64,000 nt of DNA, from the NCBI RefSeq assembly GCF_900130075.1, contig NZ_LT671418.1:372001-436000 (forward strand). Direction: 5' to 3'. Made by a program: the position numbers and the translations under genes. The notes below the pieces were generated by a model. The model did no database searches. It saw only the letters and a program-made list of their open reading frames with translations, and was not told the origin of the DNA. This DNA comes from Herminiimonas arsenitoxidans. Its GTDB lineage: Bacteria > Pseudomonadota > Gammaproteobacteria > Burkholderiales > Burkholderiaceae_D. This document shows positions 34,569 through 44,789 of the stretch, in pieces (position 1 is the stretch's first letter; each line of letters opens with the position of its first letter).

Positions 34569-35384
34569 TTGACTTCATTGCAGGATCGCTCCACACTGGA
34601 GCTCTTGTACTTTACCGCATTGCCTATGAACTTCTTTACGCCGGATCGCCTGGAAAAAATCAAGGCGCTTGTCCATGGAGATAAGCCTTTCATCTTCGAC
34701 GATGGCGATATCCGCACTTTGCATTTTGATGAACGTGTCGTGCAAAGCGCCATGCGACTATCGGCTCCGGATGAATTGGTGATTCCCTATACGCAAGCGA
34801 TGACGGGATTTTTACTATTCAATCCTGCTCCTATACATATTCTGGTTATCGGTTTGGGTGGTGGCTCATTGGTCAAATATTGCTACCGACATTTACCATC
34901 GGCACGGATGACTGTGCTGGAGTCGAACGCAGATGTGATTGCCTTGCGTGACAAGTTCATGATTCCAGCAGACGACGAGCGCTTGCAAGTACTGCACAAG
35001 GATGCGGCTTTGTATTTGAAGGAGATGGCGGCAGATTCAGTCGATGTGATTTTGCTGGATGGCTTTGATGCAAATGGCGCATCGACAGAATTATGTTCTT
35101 TCACCTTTCTTCAAGATTGCCAACGCGTTCTGCACAATCAAGGTGCGTTGGTGATGAATATGGCTGATGACGGTGACACGATCACGTCCATGTTGACGCA
35201 AGGGCAGATATTGTTTGGTGGTCGTCATATATGGTGGCTTAAGACCAAGGACGGTAACAGTCATATCGCAGTAGCCGTCAAAACAGGTGAAGATAATTCT
35301 AATGATGCACTGTTGCGAGAGCAGGCTGTAAGCATGTGCGAGAAATTTGCACTTGATCTGGTTTATCCAAAAAGTATCGAATAA
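34569..35384 (+). CDS. spermidine synthase-like methyltransferase-fold protein
   Basis: A 271-residue protein with the spermidine-synthase/SAM-type Rossmann core: LVIGLGGGSLVKYCYRHLP is the cofactor loop, VLESNADVIALRD follows at the end of strand 2, and VDVILLDGFDANG matches the active-site strand. This subgroup of putative spermidine-synthase-like proteins is common in Proteobacteria and is not known to make spermidine. The start is uncertain: TTG 34569 gives the full N-terminus, while ATG at 34626 is possible. No ribosome site is convincing. The reaction is unassigned. Confidence 0.8.
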   Translation: MTSLQDRSTLELLYFTALPMNFFTPDRLEKIKALVHGDKPFIFDDGDIRTLHFDERVVQSAMRLSAPDELVIPYTQAMTGFLLFNPAPIHILVIGLGGGSLVKYCYRHLPSARMTVLESNADVIALRDKFMIPADDERLQVLHKDAALYLKEMAADSVDVILLDGFDANGASTELCSFTFLQDCQRVLHNQGALVMNMADDGDTITSMLTQGQILFGGRHIWWLKTKDGNSHIAVAVKTGEDNSNDALLREQAVSMCEKFALDLVYPKSIE

Positions 35385-35722
35385 AGAATAAGACCGCCAT
35401 CGATTGCAAATAATGCCGGCATTTTTTACATGCCACGCACTATGCCAGGTATTTCATGGCTTTTTATGGTGCAACACCGATTAGTTCTTTTGTGCGTGGT
35501 AATCTCTTCTACAAGATATTCTTCATAGTCTTTCATTAAGTCTATTGTTTTCCTGCGGTGAGAGGATCAACATATAGCGAGGCGTGCTGCAGTACTCGTT
35601 TGCCTCTTCAATCTTGCTGCATGTCATAAAGTTGGGAACTCTTGTTCGTTCTGCATCTCCAACTGAGCAAAATATGGACCACCATGTCAATCTAAAAACC
35701 GCACTAGCGGGGAGGAAGAAAT
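35385..35722. other. intergenic region, no gene seen
   Basis: About 340 bp between the spermidine-synthase-like gene and the leader ORF of the glucan synthase. A 67-codon frame at 35584 lacks codon signals and is not credited. An 8-bp inverted repeat CCACGCAC / GTGCGTGG (35433 and 35492) is 51 bp apart, and a palindrome AATGCCGGCATT lies at 35412-35423. Otherwise I see nothing clear; this is the likely promoter region of the glucan synthase gene. Confidence 0.5.
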
Positions 35723-35887
35723 ATGGTCAGTACTACTTATGCGCATGCAGATTTCCCATGCGGGATTCGTTTTTCTTTTATCAATAAAGTCCAGTTTGCT
35801 CAAGACAATACACACGGCCATCGTGTGAATCTGTCTGTTATCTCGGAGAATTTTTCCCGTGAGCAAAGTGAGGCCGATCTTGTTTAA
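35723..35887 (+). CDS. possible 54-aa ORF overlapping the glucan synthase start
   Basis: The ATG has a strong GGAGGAAGAA site 3-4 bp away. The 54-codon frame runs to TAA at 35885-35887, 28 bp inside the glucan synthase gene, in a different frame. It has no recognisable domain or signal peptide. It may be a leader peptide that couples translation of the giant downstream gene. Codon evidence is too short to decide, so this is a candidate only. Confidence 0.35.
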   Translation: MVSTTYAHADFPCGIRFSFINKVQFAQDNTHGHRVNLSVISENFSREQSEADLV

Positions 35888-38800
35888 GAAATTTTTCCGT
35901 CAAGATCAGCATTTTTCATTTACAGAAGATGCATCAAGTTCTTCTGATGAACCTATACGCGTAGAAATATTCAGCGCCGAGCGTTTAGAGGCGCATGCAG
36001 CGCATCTTGCTTCAATTCAAAAAATAGGTGCGGCGCCGAGTCGCGTCAATCTCTCCATCGCTGCACGTGAAAATGGCAAGGTGCTGGTTGCTGCGCATGC
36101 GGCTATAGAGCAGGCTACTGCTGAGCGTAGAGCGATTACTTCTGCCGCCGAGTGGTTACTCGATAACTTGCACGTGGTGGAAGAGAGCGTAGTCGGTGTA
36201 GAAGAGAATTTGCCGCGTCGTCTGTACAAGGCACTACCCAAATTATCCAGCGGTGATCATGCTGGCCATCCAAGAATTTATGGTTTGTGTTGGGAGTTCG
36301 CGGCACATACGGATAATCATTTCGACGTTGATGTGTTCTTGCGCTTTGTGCGTGCTTATCAAAGTGTGCAACAGTTGACGATGGCAGAGCTATGGGCCTT
36401 GCCTATTATCATGCGCGCTGTCTTGCTGGAACATTTGCGTCGTGTTGCAGTACGCGTCGTGAAGGCACAGGCTGCACGTCAGGCTGCGGATGACTTTGCA
36501 AATGAGCTGATTGCGATTGCGCAGAAAATGCCGGAGAACGAACAGCCGGGTATCGTCTTACCACCGGGACGTTTGTTACAACCGTTTGTCGTGCAGCTAG
36601 TGCAACGCTTGCGCTATCAGCAACCTGGATTTACACCGCTGCTTGATGCTTTGGGTGCTCGTCTTGTTGATCAAGGTCCGACGATAGACGATATTGTGTT
36701 GAGTGAGCATACAACGCAAGTCGCATCCAATCAGACGATACGCAACATCATCACTAGCATGCGCACGATTTCTGCCTACGATTGGCGCGTCTTTTTTGAA
36801 TCGGTGAGTCTGGTCGAACAGAAATTACTGACCCTACCGAATTATGCTGAACTGGATTTTTTGACGCGAGATCGCTATCGCAAGATCATTCAGCAAATCG
36901 CATTGAATGCGCGCTATTCAGAACAACAGATCGCTGATGCGTTGGTACGAAAAATAGAATTCCATCGCAGCCAAATGTCACACGATGACATTGTTGCTGA
37001 TGAGCGTGCGCTTGATCCTGGGCATTATCTGCTGGGCGGTGGCAGAACCGATCTGGAAGCAGAGCTGGGTTATCAGCCACATTTTTCACAAAAACTCAGA
37101 CGACATTACATCGCCCATGCCAGCTTGTATTACCCACTGACGATACTGCCGGTAGCGCTGATTATTCTGGCATTCCCTTTATGGACTACGCATGGAAAAG
37201 GGATACATACGCTTGCATTAACGATCCTGATTGTTGCAGGCCTTTTCCCCGCGATTGATATTGCAATCACGCTCGTTAATAAAATATTGATGCGCCTATT
37301 CTGGCCGCGCCATTTACCGCGGCTGGAGTTGGTCGATATCTCGGAGAACGTACGCACTTTCGTCGCTGTGCCTGTGATGTTGACCAACGAAGAAGGCATA
37401 GAGGAAGAGCTGCAGCAGCTGGAGACGCATTATCTTGCCAATCCGGATGGCGAAGTTTATTTCACCTTGTTGTCCGATTGGGCCGATGCCAAGCATGAGC
37501 ACATGCCACAGGATTTGCCTTTGCTGGAAAAGGCACGACGTGGCATTGCAGAGCTGAATGCGCGTTATGGACCGAGCAAGACTGATCAAGTACGTTTCTA
37601 TATCCTGCATCGCCGTCGTTTGTGGAATGAGGCGGAAGGCAAGTGGATGGGTTGGGAACGCAAGCGCGGCAAGCTGCATGAATTCAACCGATTACTACGC
37701 AATGCGCTCGATACCTCGTTCTTACTGGATGAGATTCCTGTGCCGCATAACGTGCGTTATGTGATTACGCTGGATGCCGATACCCGTTTGCCGATAGGTG
37801 CTTTACGCGCGCTGGTTGGTGTCGCTGCGCATCCTTTGAATCAGCCGCGCCACGATCCAGAAACACTACAAGTGGTCGAAGGCTACGGCATCTTGCAGCC
37901 GCGCATCACGCCGACCTTGCCCATGCAGCAGGAACGCACTTTATATAGACGTTTCTTTTCTGCTCGCGGCGGTATCGATCCCTACGGCGGTGCAGTATCG
38001 GATGTGTATCAGGATGTGTTTGGCTGGGGCAGTTATTCCGGCAAAGGTTTATACGACGTTGATGCATTCGAATTAGCTCTCTCCGGCAAGGTGCCGGAAA
38101 ACACCATGCTCAGCCACGATTTATTTGAAGGTGCGCTGGCACGTTGCGCACTCGTGAACGACGTGGAGTTGTTTGAAGACTTTCCTTCCCATGTTGAAGA
38201 AGCGGCTGCGCGTCAGCATCGCTGGACGCGTGGCGATTGGCAATTGCTGCCGTGGCTGTTGCATAGCGGGCGTGTGTCTATGTCGATGATCGATCGGATG
38301 AAAATTGCCGATAACATGCGACGTTCGTTGACTGCGCCTGCGATTCTGATCACGCTGGTGACGGCGTTTTGTCTCGGGCATATACAAGCCTGGCCGTGGT
38401 TGTTGCTAGCCTTGATTGGTTTAGCACCGCCGGCGGTATTCCGCTTTCTCTCCGATTTGTTACCGCACCGAGATGATCTCAGTTTCAAGGCGCACTGGCG
38501 GCGCGGCCTTGCGGTATTGCCGGATGCGCTGGCGGTGATCTTCATTTCGCTGGCAGTGTTGGTGCAGTATTCGTGGCTGATGCTCGATGCAATAGCGCGG
38601 ACGCTGGTGCGTTTGATATTCACACGTAAAAAATTACTGGAATGGGTGACCTCGGCACAAGTCCGGCGTGCGAAAAAATATTCGATCTCCAGCTTCTTGT
38701 GGCGTGGCCGCATGGGCATGTTGATCACATTAGTGATAGCCGTGATGGTGTATTTCTTCAATCCGGGCGGCTGGTGGCTGGCTTTGCCGTTTTGCCTGTT

Positions 38801-41800
38801 GTGGCTGCTTAGTCCTTTCATCGCACGTGCGATCAGTTTGCCGCCAGTCGATACCAATGTGGAAGAGCTGGATGTTGATGAGGAAACAGAACTGCGCTTG
38901 ATTGCGCGACGTACCTGGCGTTTCTTTACGACCTTTGTGGTGGCGCAAGACCATCATTTGCCACCAGATAATTTCCAGGAAGATCCGCAACCGGTGATTG
39001 CACATCGTACTTCGCCGACCAATTTTGGCTTGTATCTGTTGTCGGTGGTGACGGCACGCGATTTTGGCTGGATCGGTTTGAACGAGATGATGCGTCGGTT
39101 GGAAGCGACGATGGAAACGCTGCAAAAACTGCCGCGTTATCACGGTCACTTTTATAACTGGTATGAGACCGAGCGGCTGGAAATATTATCTCCTCGTTAT
39201 ATTTCAACTGTCGATAGCGGCAATCTCGCCGGCCATTTGTTTGCCTTGGCGCAGGCGTGCAAAGATGCGCGCGAACAGAATGTGCTGCGGCCGACGACTG
39301 TGGCAGGTATGCGTGATTCGGTCTTGCTACTTCGCTTGGCGATTGACGGTATCGGACGCGAACTGCGTACGCAAACAGTCACTATCAATGAATTGCGCAA
39401 GAGTGCCGAACAGTTCAGCGACTTCTTGTTGGCAACAAGTACAGCGCCACCAGCTTATGCATTCTGGAAAAGAATGGCTGAACGTTCAGAGAACCTGTTC
39501 GATTTGGCGCAGGCATTTTCGGCAGAGATTCAGACTCCTGATAATGAAGTGCTGACCTGGGCCAATGAGTTGCGGGAAGCCGTGCATACACACTGCAACG
39601 ATTTCATCGTCATCATTCCGTGGGCACATCTGGAAGCAGAGGATGCGGAAAACAAACAGAATGCCGAGTTGTGGCAGCTGGTCAATGATCAGGTGAACAT
39701 GAATGTCGCGCTGGAGGATTTGCCGCAATGTTATCTGTCGGCGCGACGCGATATTGCACGTTTGTTTGCTTCACAGAATCGACTTGATCCAAATGTCATT
39801 CCGCAAGCGTTATTCGATATGCTGGATGGTGCGTTGATGCAGGCTGCGGTGCTTGCTGTGCAGTGGCTGGAGCGTTTGGACGCGATAGAAAAAGTTGCGC
39901 GTCAGATGGCGATTGATATGGATTTCCGCTTCCTGATGTCGCCGGAGCGCAAACTGTTTTCCATCGGCTATAACGTCGATGAAGCTCGTCTTGATGATAG
40001 CTATTACGACTTGTTGGCATCCGAAGCACGTCTTGCCAGTATGGTGGCGATTGCCGAGCGGCAGGCACCGCCATCGCATTGGTTCCGCCTTGGTCGACGC
40101 ATGTTGCCGGGCTTGCACGGTCCAGTATTGGCTTCATGGTCAGGATCGATGTTTGAATACTTGATGCCGTCGCTGGTGATTTCGATGCCACGCGGCAGCA
40201 TGCTGGATCAAACCTGTCGCAATATCGTGGCGCGCCAGATTGAATATGGCAAGGAACGCAAGGTGCCATGGGGCATATCCGAATCGGCGCTTAATTTGCG
40301 TGATCGTGCCTTCACTTATCAATATTCAGCCTTTGGTGTCCCTGGGCTGGGATTGAAGCGTGGCTTGGAAAAAGACATAGTCATCGCACCGTATGCAACC
40401 GGTTTGGCGGCGATGTATATGCCTAAGAGTGCGGTTGCCAATTTCCGGCGCTTGGCAGAAATGGGCGCACTTGGGCGTTACGGTTTTTATGAAGCGCTAG
40501 ATTTCACACCCGGCCGCCGTACGGAAAACCAGACCATGGCCATCGTGCGTGCCTACATGGCGCATCACCAGGGCATGTTGCTGGTCTCACTTGGCAACGT
40601 GATTAATCGCAATGTGATGCGACATCGTTTTCATCATGAACCGATTATTCGTTCTGCCGAATTGCTGTTGCATGAATCGCAGCCGCGCTGGGTGCAACCT
40701 GCATCGTTGACGCTACGTGAAGAGCGAGAGCGCCCAACTGTCGTCATGCCTGAGTCTGGTGTGGCGCGGGAATTTAATAGCGCGATGACGGCAACGCCGG
40801 AAACGCAATTGCTTTCCAACGGACATTACGCCGTCATGATGACGGCGGCAGGTTCCGGTTACAGTTTGTGGAACAAGCTCGGCATTACACGTTGGCGTGA
40901 AGATGCAACGCGTGATCATTGGGGCAGTCATCTGTATCTGCGCGATTCGGAAAGTAGTGTCTTCTGGTCGGCCGGTTATCAACCAACTGCAGTCGAGCCG
41001 GATTTCTATCAAGTCAAATTTGCCGAAGACCGCGTGCGTATTGCACGTGCTGATGGTTCGATTTCCAGCATGCTGGAAGTGATCGTATCGCCGGAAGATG
41101 ATGCTGAATTGCGTCGTCTGACACTGACCAATACGGGGTCACGTGCACGTTATATTGAAGTGACTTCCTATATGGAGGTGTTGCTGGCACCAGTGAATGC
41201 CGATATTGCGCATCCGGCTTTCTCCAATCTGTTTGTCGAAACTGAATACTTGCATGAAGTACGCGGGCTGCTGGCATCACGTCGTCCACGTAAAGATGGC
41301 GAACCACGTCCATGGGCGGCACATGTGGTGGCACGTGGCGAGGGTAGTGATAGCGCCCTTGGTATTGAATATGAAACTGACCGTGCACGCTTTATCGGAC
41401 GTGGTCAGGGAGTGAGTAATCCGATCTCCATCAGTGATGGTCGTCCTTTGTCGAATACGGTGGGCGCGGTGCTTGATCCGATTTTCAGTCTGCGGGTTCG
41501 GGTACGAATAGAACCGGATGAAGTTGTTCATTTGGTGTTTACCACGATGGCGGCTAATTCTCGCGAAGAGATACTCAGTCTGGCGGATAAATACCATGAT
41601 GGTTCGGCGTTCTCGCGGATTTCCGCATTGGTGTGGACACATGCGCAAGTGCAATTACATTACCTGCGCATAGAACATTACGAGGCGGAGCTGTTCCAGC
41701 ATCTGGCAAGCCGGATTCTGTTCTCCGATTTGTCGTCGCGCGCCAGTGGGCGTGTGATACGTGCAATGCGTTTGAGTCATGCCGGATTATGGGGACAGGG

Positions 41801-44663
41801 CATTTCCGGCGACAGGCCGATATTGTTGTTGCGTATGGCGAAGCAGGAAGATTTGCGCTTGGTGTCGCAACTCCTCCGTGCGCATGAATACTGGCGCATG
41901 AAGCAGTTGCCGGTTGATCTGGTGATCCTGAATGAAAAAGGCGCATCGTATGCGCAAGAGTTGCAGGCCTCGATGGAAGGCATGGTACGTGCAGCACAGG
42001 CATTCTCTGCTCAGCAGGAGCAGGCGGAGCGTGGTGGTGCTTTTATCGTGCGTGCCGACTTGATCACTGATGATGAGCGTACCTTGTTGCTGGCTTCGGC
42101 CCGTGTTGTACTGGAAGGTGGACAAGGCAGCTTGGCCGAGCAGATGCAAGTACAGCCGGATGTGGAAGAGAGTGCGCCATTCTCGTGGTTGAAACGCGAG
42201 ACGCATGCGCCCATCGGTGCGCCACCGGGTGTACCGCCGCAACTGGCTTTGTTTAACGGGCTTGGCGGATTCGATAAGGATGGCCGTGAGTATGTGATCG
42301 TGCTGGGACCAGATCAAATTCCACCTGCACCGTGGATCAATGTGATTGCCAATCCGGTTTTCGGTTTTACCGTATCGGAACGCGGAGCTGGTTACTCGTG
42401 GAGTTTGAACAGTCGAGAGAACAAATTGACGCCGTGGTCTAACGATCCAGTATCGGATCCTTCCGGCGAGGCTTTCTACATTCGTGATGAAGAAAGCGGC
42501 GCACTGTGGAGCCCAACTATCTCGCCTATACGCGTGCCGGATGCGACCTACATGACACGGCACGGGCAGGGCTACAGTCGCTTCGAATTGAATTGCAGTG
42601 GCATTGTCAGCGACTTGTTGCAGTTTGTGAGTTGGGACGATCCCGTCAAGATTTGTCGCTTGCGCCTGAAAAACATTACACGCAGTACGCGTCGCTTATC
42701 GCTTACTTCCTACGTGGAATGGGTATTGGGCGCAACACGCGCGGACAATGTGCCCTTCATCGCGACAGAAAGGGATGCAGAAACTGGCGCACTCTTTGCG
42801 CGTAATCCGTGGAATATCGAATTCGGCCATCGCGTTGCCTTCATCGATTTATGCGGCAAGCAAACCGCTTGGACAGGTGATCGCAAGGAATTCATCGGCC
42901 GTAATGGTAATTTCCAAAAACCGTCTGGTCTGGCTGCGGGCAATATTTTGTCTAATCGTGTGGGCGCTGGTTTCGATCCTTGTGGCGTGTTGCAGACAGT
43001 AGTTGAAATCCCTGCCGATACAGAAGTGGAAATAGTGTTCTTGATGGGACAGGCAGACAGTGCCGAAGCCGCACGCGAGTTGGTCCAGCGTTACCGCGCG
43101 TCGGATATCACCGCCGTATTCGATGCCAGCCAACGTAACTGGCACAACATCCTGCACAAGATACAGGTCGAGACGCCAGATCGTTCTATGGATTATCTGC
43201 TCAATGGTTGGCTCTTGTATCAAACGCTGAGTTGCCGTTTCTGGGCGCGCACCGCGTTTTATCAGGCAGGTGGTGCTTACGGTTTCCGCGATCAATTGCA
43301 GGATACGCAAGCCTTGGTGATGGCCGCGCCGGCTTTGGCACGCGAGCAAATATTGCGAGCATCGTCGCGTCAGTTCAAGGAAGGCGATGTGCAACATTGG
43401 TGGCATCCACCAAGTGGACGTGGTGTGCGCACGCATATTTCGGATGATCTGATCTGGTTGCCGTATTGCGTCGCGCATTATGTGGACGTCAGCGGCGACG
43501 CGCAGATTTACGATGAGATGGTGCCTTTCCTCGAGGGCGATCCGCTACCGCTGGAAAAAGAAGATGCCTATTTTGAAGCGCATATCTCGGACGAGCATGT
43601 CAGCGTCTACGAGCATTGCGCGCGTGCGCTGGATCACAGCATGACTGCAGGACCACACGGCTTGCCGTTGATGGGCGGCGGCGATTGGAACGACGGCATG
43701 AATCGCGTCGGCCATGAAGGTAAGGGTGAAAGCGTCTGGCTGGCCTGGTTCCTGTATGCGACCTTATTGCGTTTTGCGCCAGTGGCGGAAGCACGCAAGG
43801 ACAAGGCGCGTGCCACGCGCTGGCGCAAACATGCAGAGAAGCTGAAAAAAGCGACCGAACAGCATGCCTGGGATGGTGCATGGTATCGCCGCGCTTACTT
43901 TGACGATGGCACGCCGCTGGGTTCTGCCAGTAATGCGGAATGTCGTATCGATTCGATTGCACAAAGCTGGTCGGTTATTTCTGGCGCGGGTGAGCCGGAA
44001 CGTTCACAACGTGCAATGGACTCCGTCGATCAATATCTGATTCGCCCGGGCGACGATTTGATTCTGTTATTCACACCGCCATTCGACAAGACGCCGCTTG
44101 ATCCAGGTTACATCAAGGGATATTTACCCGGTGTACGTGAAAACGGCGGGCAATACACGCATGCCGCGGTGTGGTGTCTGATTGCCTATTCGATGATGGG
44201 CAAAGGCGGACAGGCGCACGATCTGTTCAAGATGATCAATCCGGCCAATCGCACCAGTTCACGCACCGGTATGGCTGCGTACAAGGTAGAACCGTATGCG
44301 GTGGCGGCTGATATCTATGCCGAATCACCACATGTACGACGTGGCGGCTGGACCTGGTACACCGGTGCGGCTGGCTGGTTGTATCGCGCGGGCGTGGAAT
44401 CGATACTGGGCTTGCGCATACAGGCTGATCGTCTCAGCTTTGATCCCTGTCTGCCGGCAGAATGGCGTAGTACCAAGCTGCATTATCGCTACGGCGGTGC
44501 CATCTATAACATCACGATTCAGAATCCGCATGGCGTCTGCAAAGGCGTAGTACGCGTAGAACTTGATGGTCTTGCTGTGCCGGAGCAGGTCATTGTGATG
44601 CTGGATGACGGTGCCACGCATATGGTGACTGTAGTGATGGGCAACGTTAGTCCGACGAAGTGA
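35859..44663 (+). CDS. ndvB: cyclic beta-1,2-glucan synthase NdvB-like (GT84-GH94)
   Basis: A 2934-residue membrane protein that would make periplasmic cyclic beta-1,2-glucan from UDP-glucose, cyclising and trimming it with a phosphorylase-like domain. Order: N-terminal region; membrane helices near residues 425-475; a GT84 glycosyltransferase with LDADTR (Asp near 639 and 641) and QHRW near 786; further helices near 824-855, 880-915 and 950-975; a glycoamylase-like domain (residues about 1400-1600, with WSGSMFEYLMPSLV); and two carbohydrate-binding/GH94 stretches, with GGGDWNDGMNRVG near 2606-2618 and a GFRDQLQDTQAL segment near 2475. Size and order match Brucella and rhizobial Cgs/NdvB (about 2800 residues). 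The GTG start has CGGAG upstream. The gene is 8.8 kb and intact. Confidence 0.92.
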   Translation: MSKVRPILFKKFFRQDQHFSFTEDASSSSDEPIRVEIFSAERLEAHAAHLASIQKIGAAPSRVNLSIAARENGKVLVAAHAAIEQATAERRAITSAAEWLLDNLHVVEESVVGVEENLPRRLYKALPKLSSGDHAGHPRIYGLCWEFAAHTDNHFDVDVFLRFVRAYQSVQQLTMAELWALPIIMRAVLLEHLRRVAVRVVKAQAARQAADDFANELIAIAQKMPENEQPGIVLPPGRLLQPFVVQLVQRLRYQQPGFTPLLDALGARLVDQGPTIDDIVLSEHTTQVASNQTIRNIITSMRTISAYDWRVFFESVSLVEQKLLTLPNYAELDFLTRDRYRKIIQQIALNARYSEQQIADALVRKIEFHRSQMSHDDIVADERALDPGHYLLGGGRTDLEAELGYQPHFSQKLRRHYIAHASLYYPLTILPVALIILAFPLWTTHGKGIHTLALTILIVAGLFPAIDIAITLVNKILMRLFWPRHLPRLELVDISENVRTFVAVPVMLTNEEGIEEELQQLETHYLANPDGEVYFTLLSDWADAKHEHMPQDLPLLEKARRGIAELNARYGPSKTDQVRFYILHRRRLWNEAEGKWMGWERKRGKLHEFNRLLRNALDTSFLLDEIPVPHNVRYVITLDADTRLPIGALRALVGVAAHPLNQPRHDPETLQVVEGYGILQPRITPTLPMQQERTLYRRFFSARGGIDPYGGAVSDVYQDVFGWGSYSGKGLYDVDAFELALSGKVPENTMLSHDLFEGALARCALVNDVELFEDFPSHVEEAAARQHRWTRGDWQLLPWLLHSGRVSMSMIDRMKIADNMRRSLTAPAILITLVTAFCLGHIQAWPWLLLALIGLAPPAVFRFLSDLLPHRDDLSFKAHWRRGLAVLPDALAVIFISLAVLVQYSWLMLDAIARTLVRLIFTRKKLLEWVTSAQVRRAKKYSISSFLWRGRMGMLITLVIAVMVYFFNPGGWWLALPFCLLWLLSPFIARAISLPPVDTNVEELDVDEETELRLIARRTWRFFTTFVVAQDHHLPPDNFQEDPQPVIAHRTSPTNFGLYLLSVVTARDFGWIGLNEMMRRLEATMETLQKLPRYHGHFYNWYETERLEILSPRYISTVDSGNLAGHLFALAQACKDAREQNVLRPTTVAGMRDSVLLLRLAIDGIGRELRTQTVTINELRKSAEQFSDFLLATSTAPPAYAFWKRMAERSENLFDLAQAFSAEIQTPDNEVLTWANELREAVHTHCNDFIVIIPWAHLEAEDAENKQNAELWQLVNDQVNMNVALEDLPQCYLSARRDIARLFASQNRLDPNVIPQALFDMLDGALMQAAVLAVQWLERLDAIEKVARQMAIDMDFRFLMSPERKLFSIGYNVDEARLDDSYYDLLASEARLASMVAIAERQAPPSHWFRLGRRMLPGLHGPVLASWSGSMFEYLMPSLVISMPRGSMLDQTCRNIVARQIEYGKERKVPWGISESALNLRDRAFTYQYSAFGVPGLGLKRGLEKDIVIAPYATGLAAMYMPKSAVANFRRLAEMGALGRYGFYEALDFTPGRRTENQTMAIVRAYMAHHQGMLLVSLGNVINRNVMRHRFHHEPIIRSAELLLHESQPRWVQPASLTLREERERPTVVMPESGVAREFNSAMTATPETQLLSNGHYAVMMTAAGSGYSLWNKLGITRWREDATRDHWGSHLYLRDSESSVFWSAGYQPTAVEPDFYQVKFAEDRVRIARADGSISSMLEVIVSPEDDAELRRLTLTNTGSRARYIEVTSYMEVLLAPVNADIAHPAFSNLFVETEYLHEVRGLLASRRPRKDGEPRPWAAHVVARGEGSDSALGIEYETDRARFIGRGQGVSNPISISDGRPLSNTVGAVLDPIFSLRVRVRIEPDEVVHLVFTTMAANSREEILSLADKYHDGSAFSRISALVWTHAQVQLHYLRIEHYEAELFQHLASRILFSDLSSRASGRVIRAMRLSHAGLWGQGISGDRPILLLRMAKQEDLRLVSQLLRAHEYWRMKQLPVDLVILNEKGASYAQELQASMEGMVRAAQAFSAQQEQAERGGAFIVRADLITDDERTLLLASARVVLEGGQGSLAEQMQVQPDVEESAPFSWLKRETHAPIGAPPGVPPQLALFNGLGGFDKDGREYVIVLGPDQIPPAPWINVIANPVFGFTVSERGAGYSWSLNSRENKLTPWSNDPVSDPSGEAFYIRDEESGALWSPTISPIRVPDATYMTRHGQGYSRFELNCSGIVSDLLQFVSWDDPVKICRLRLKNITRSTRRLSLTSYVEWVLGATRADNVPFIATERDAETGALFARNPWNIEFGHRVAFIDLCGKQTAWTGDRKEFIGRNGNFQKPSGLAAGNILSNRVGAGFDPCGVLQTVVEIPADTEVEIVFLMGQADSAEAARELVQRYRASDITAVFDASQRNWHNILHKIQVETPDRSMDYLLNGWLLYQTLSCRFWARTAFYQAGGAYGFRDQLQDTQALVMAAPALAREQILRASSRQFKEGDVQHWWHPPSGRGVRTHISDDLIWLPYCVAHYVDVSGDAQIYDEMVPFLEGDPLPLEKEDAYFEAHISDEHVSVYEHCARALDHSMTAGPHGLPLMGGGDWNDGMNRVGHEGKGESVWLAWFLYATLLRFAPVAEARKDKARATRWRKHAEKLKKATEQHAWDGAWYRRAYFDDGTPLGSASNAECRIDSIAQSWSVISGAGEPERSQRAMDSVDQYLIRPGDDLILLFTPPFDKTPLDPGYIKGYLPGVRENGGQYTHAAVWCLIAYSMMGKGGQAHDLFKMINPANRTSSRTGMAAYKVEPYAVAADIYAESPHVRRGGWTWYTGAAGWLYRAGVESILGLRIQADRLSFDPCLPAEWRSTKLHYRYGGAIYNITIQNPHGVCKGVVRVELDGLAVPEQVIVMLDDGATHMVTVVMGNVSPTK

Positions 44664-44667
44664 AGTC

Positions 44668-44702
44668 ATGCGATATGCGTTGGGTGACCAACCATATCGC
44701 AT
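44668..44702 (+). terminator. terminator after glucan synthase
   Basis: A nested stem, ATGCGATATG / CATATCGCAT outside and GTTGG / CCAAC inside with a 4-nt loop, then TTTCAT. It starts 5 bp after the glucan synthase stop. The U run is short. Confidence 0.65.
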
Positions 44703-44789
44703 TTCATCTGTACTCCACCTGAAATTCTTTAGGAACAACTGATTTTTCAATCAGCGAACAGTCGCGTAAAACCTTAGCATATCAAGGCT

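Noticed and set aside
35584..35787. 67-codon frame before the glucan synthase
   Set aside because: No conserved features and no ribosome site; the overlapping frame at 35723 has better initiation signals.
40713..43478. Several long minus-strand frames inside the glucan synthase gene
   Set aside because: Antisense to a continuous 2934-codon gene, with low-complexity His/Arg-rich translations typical of shadows.
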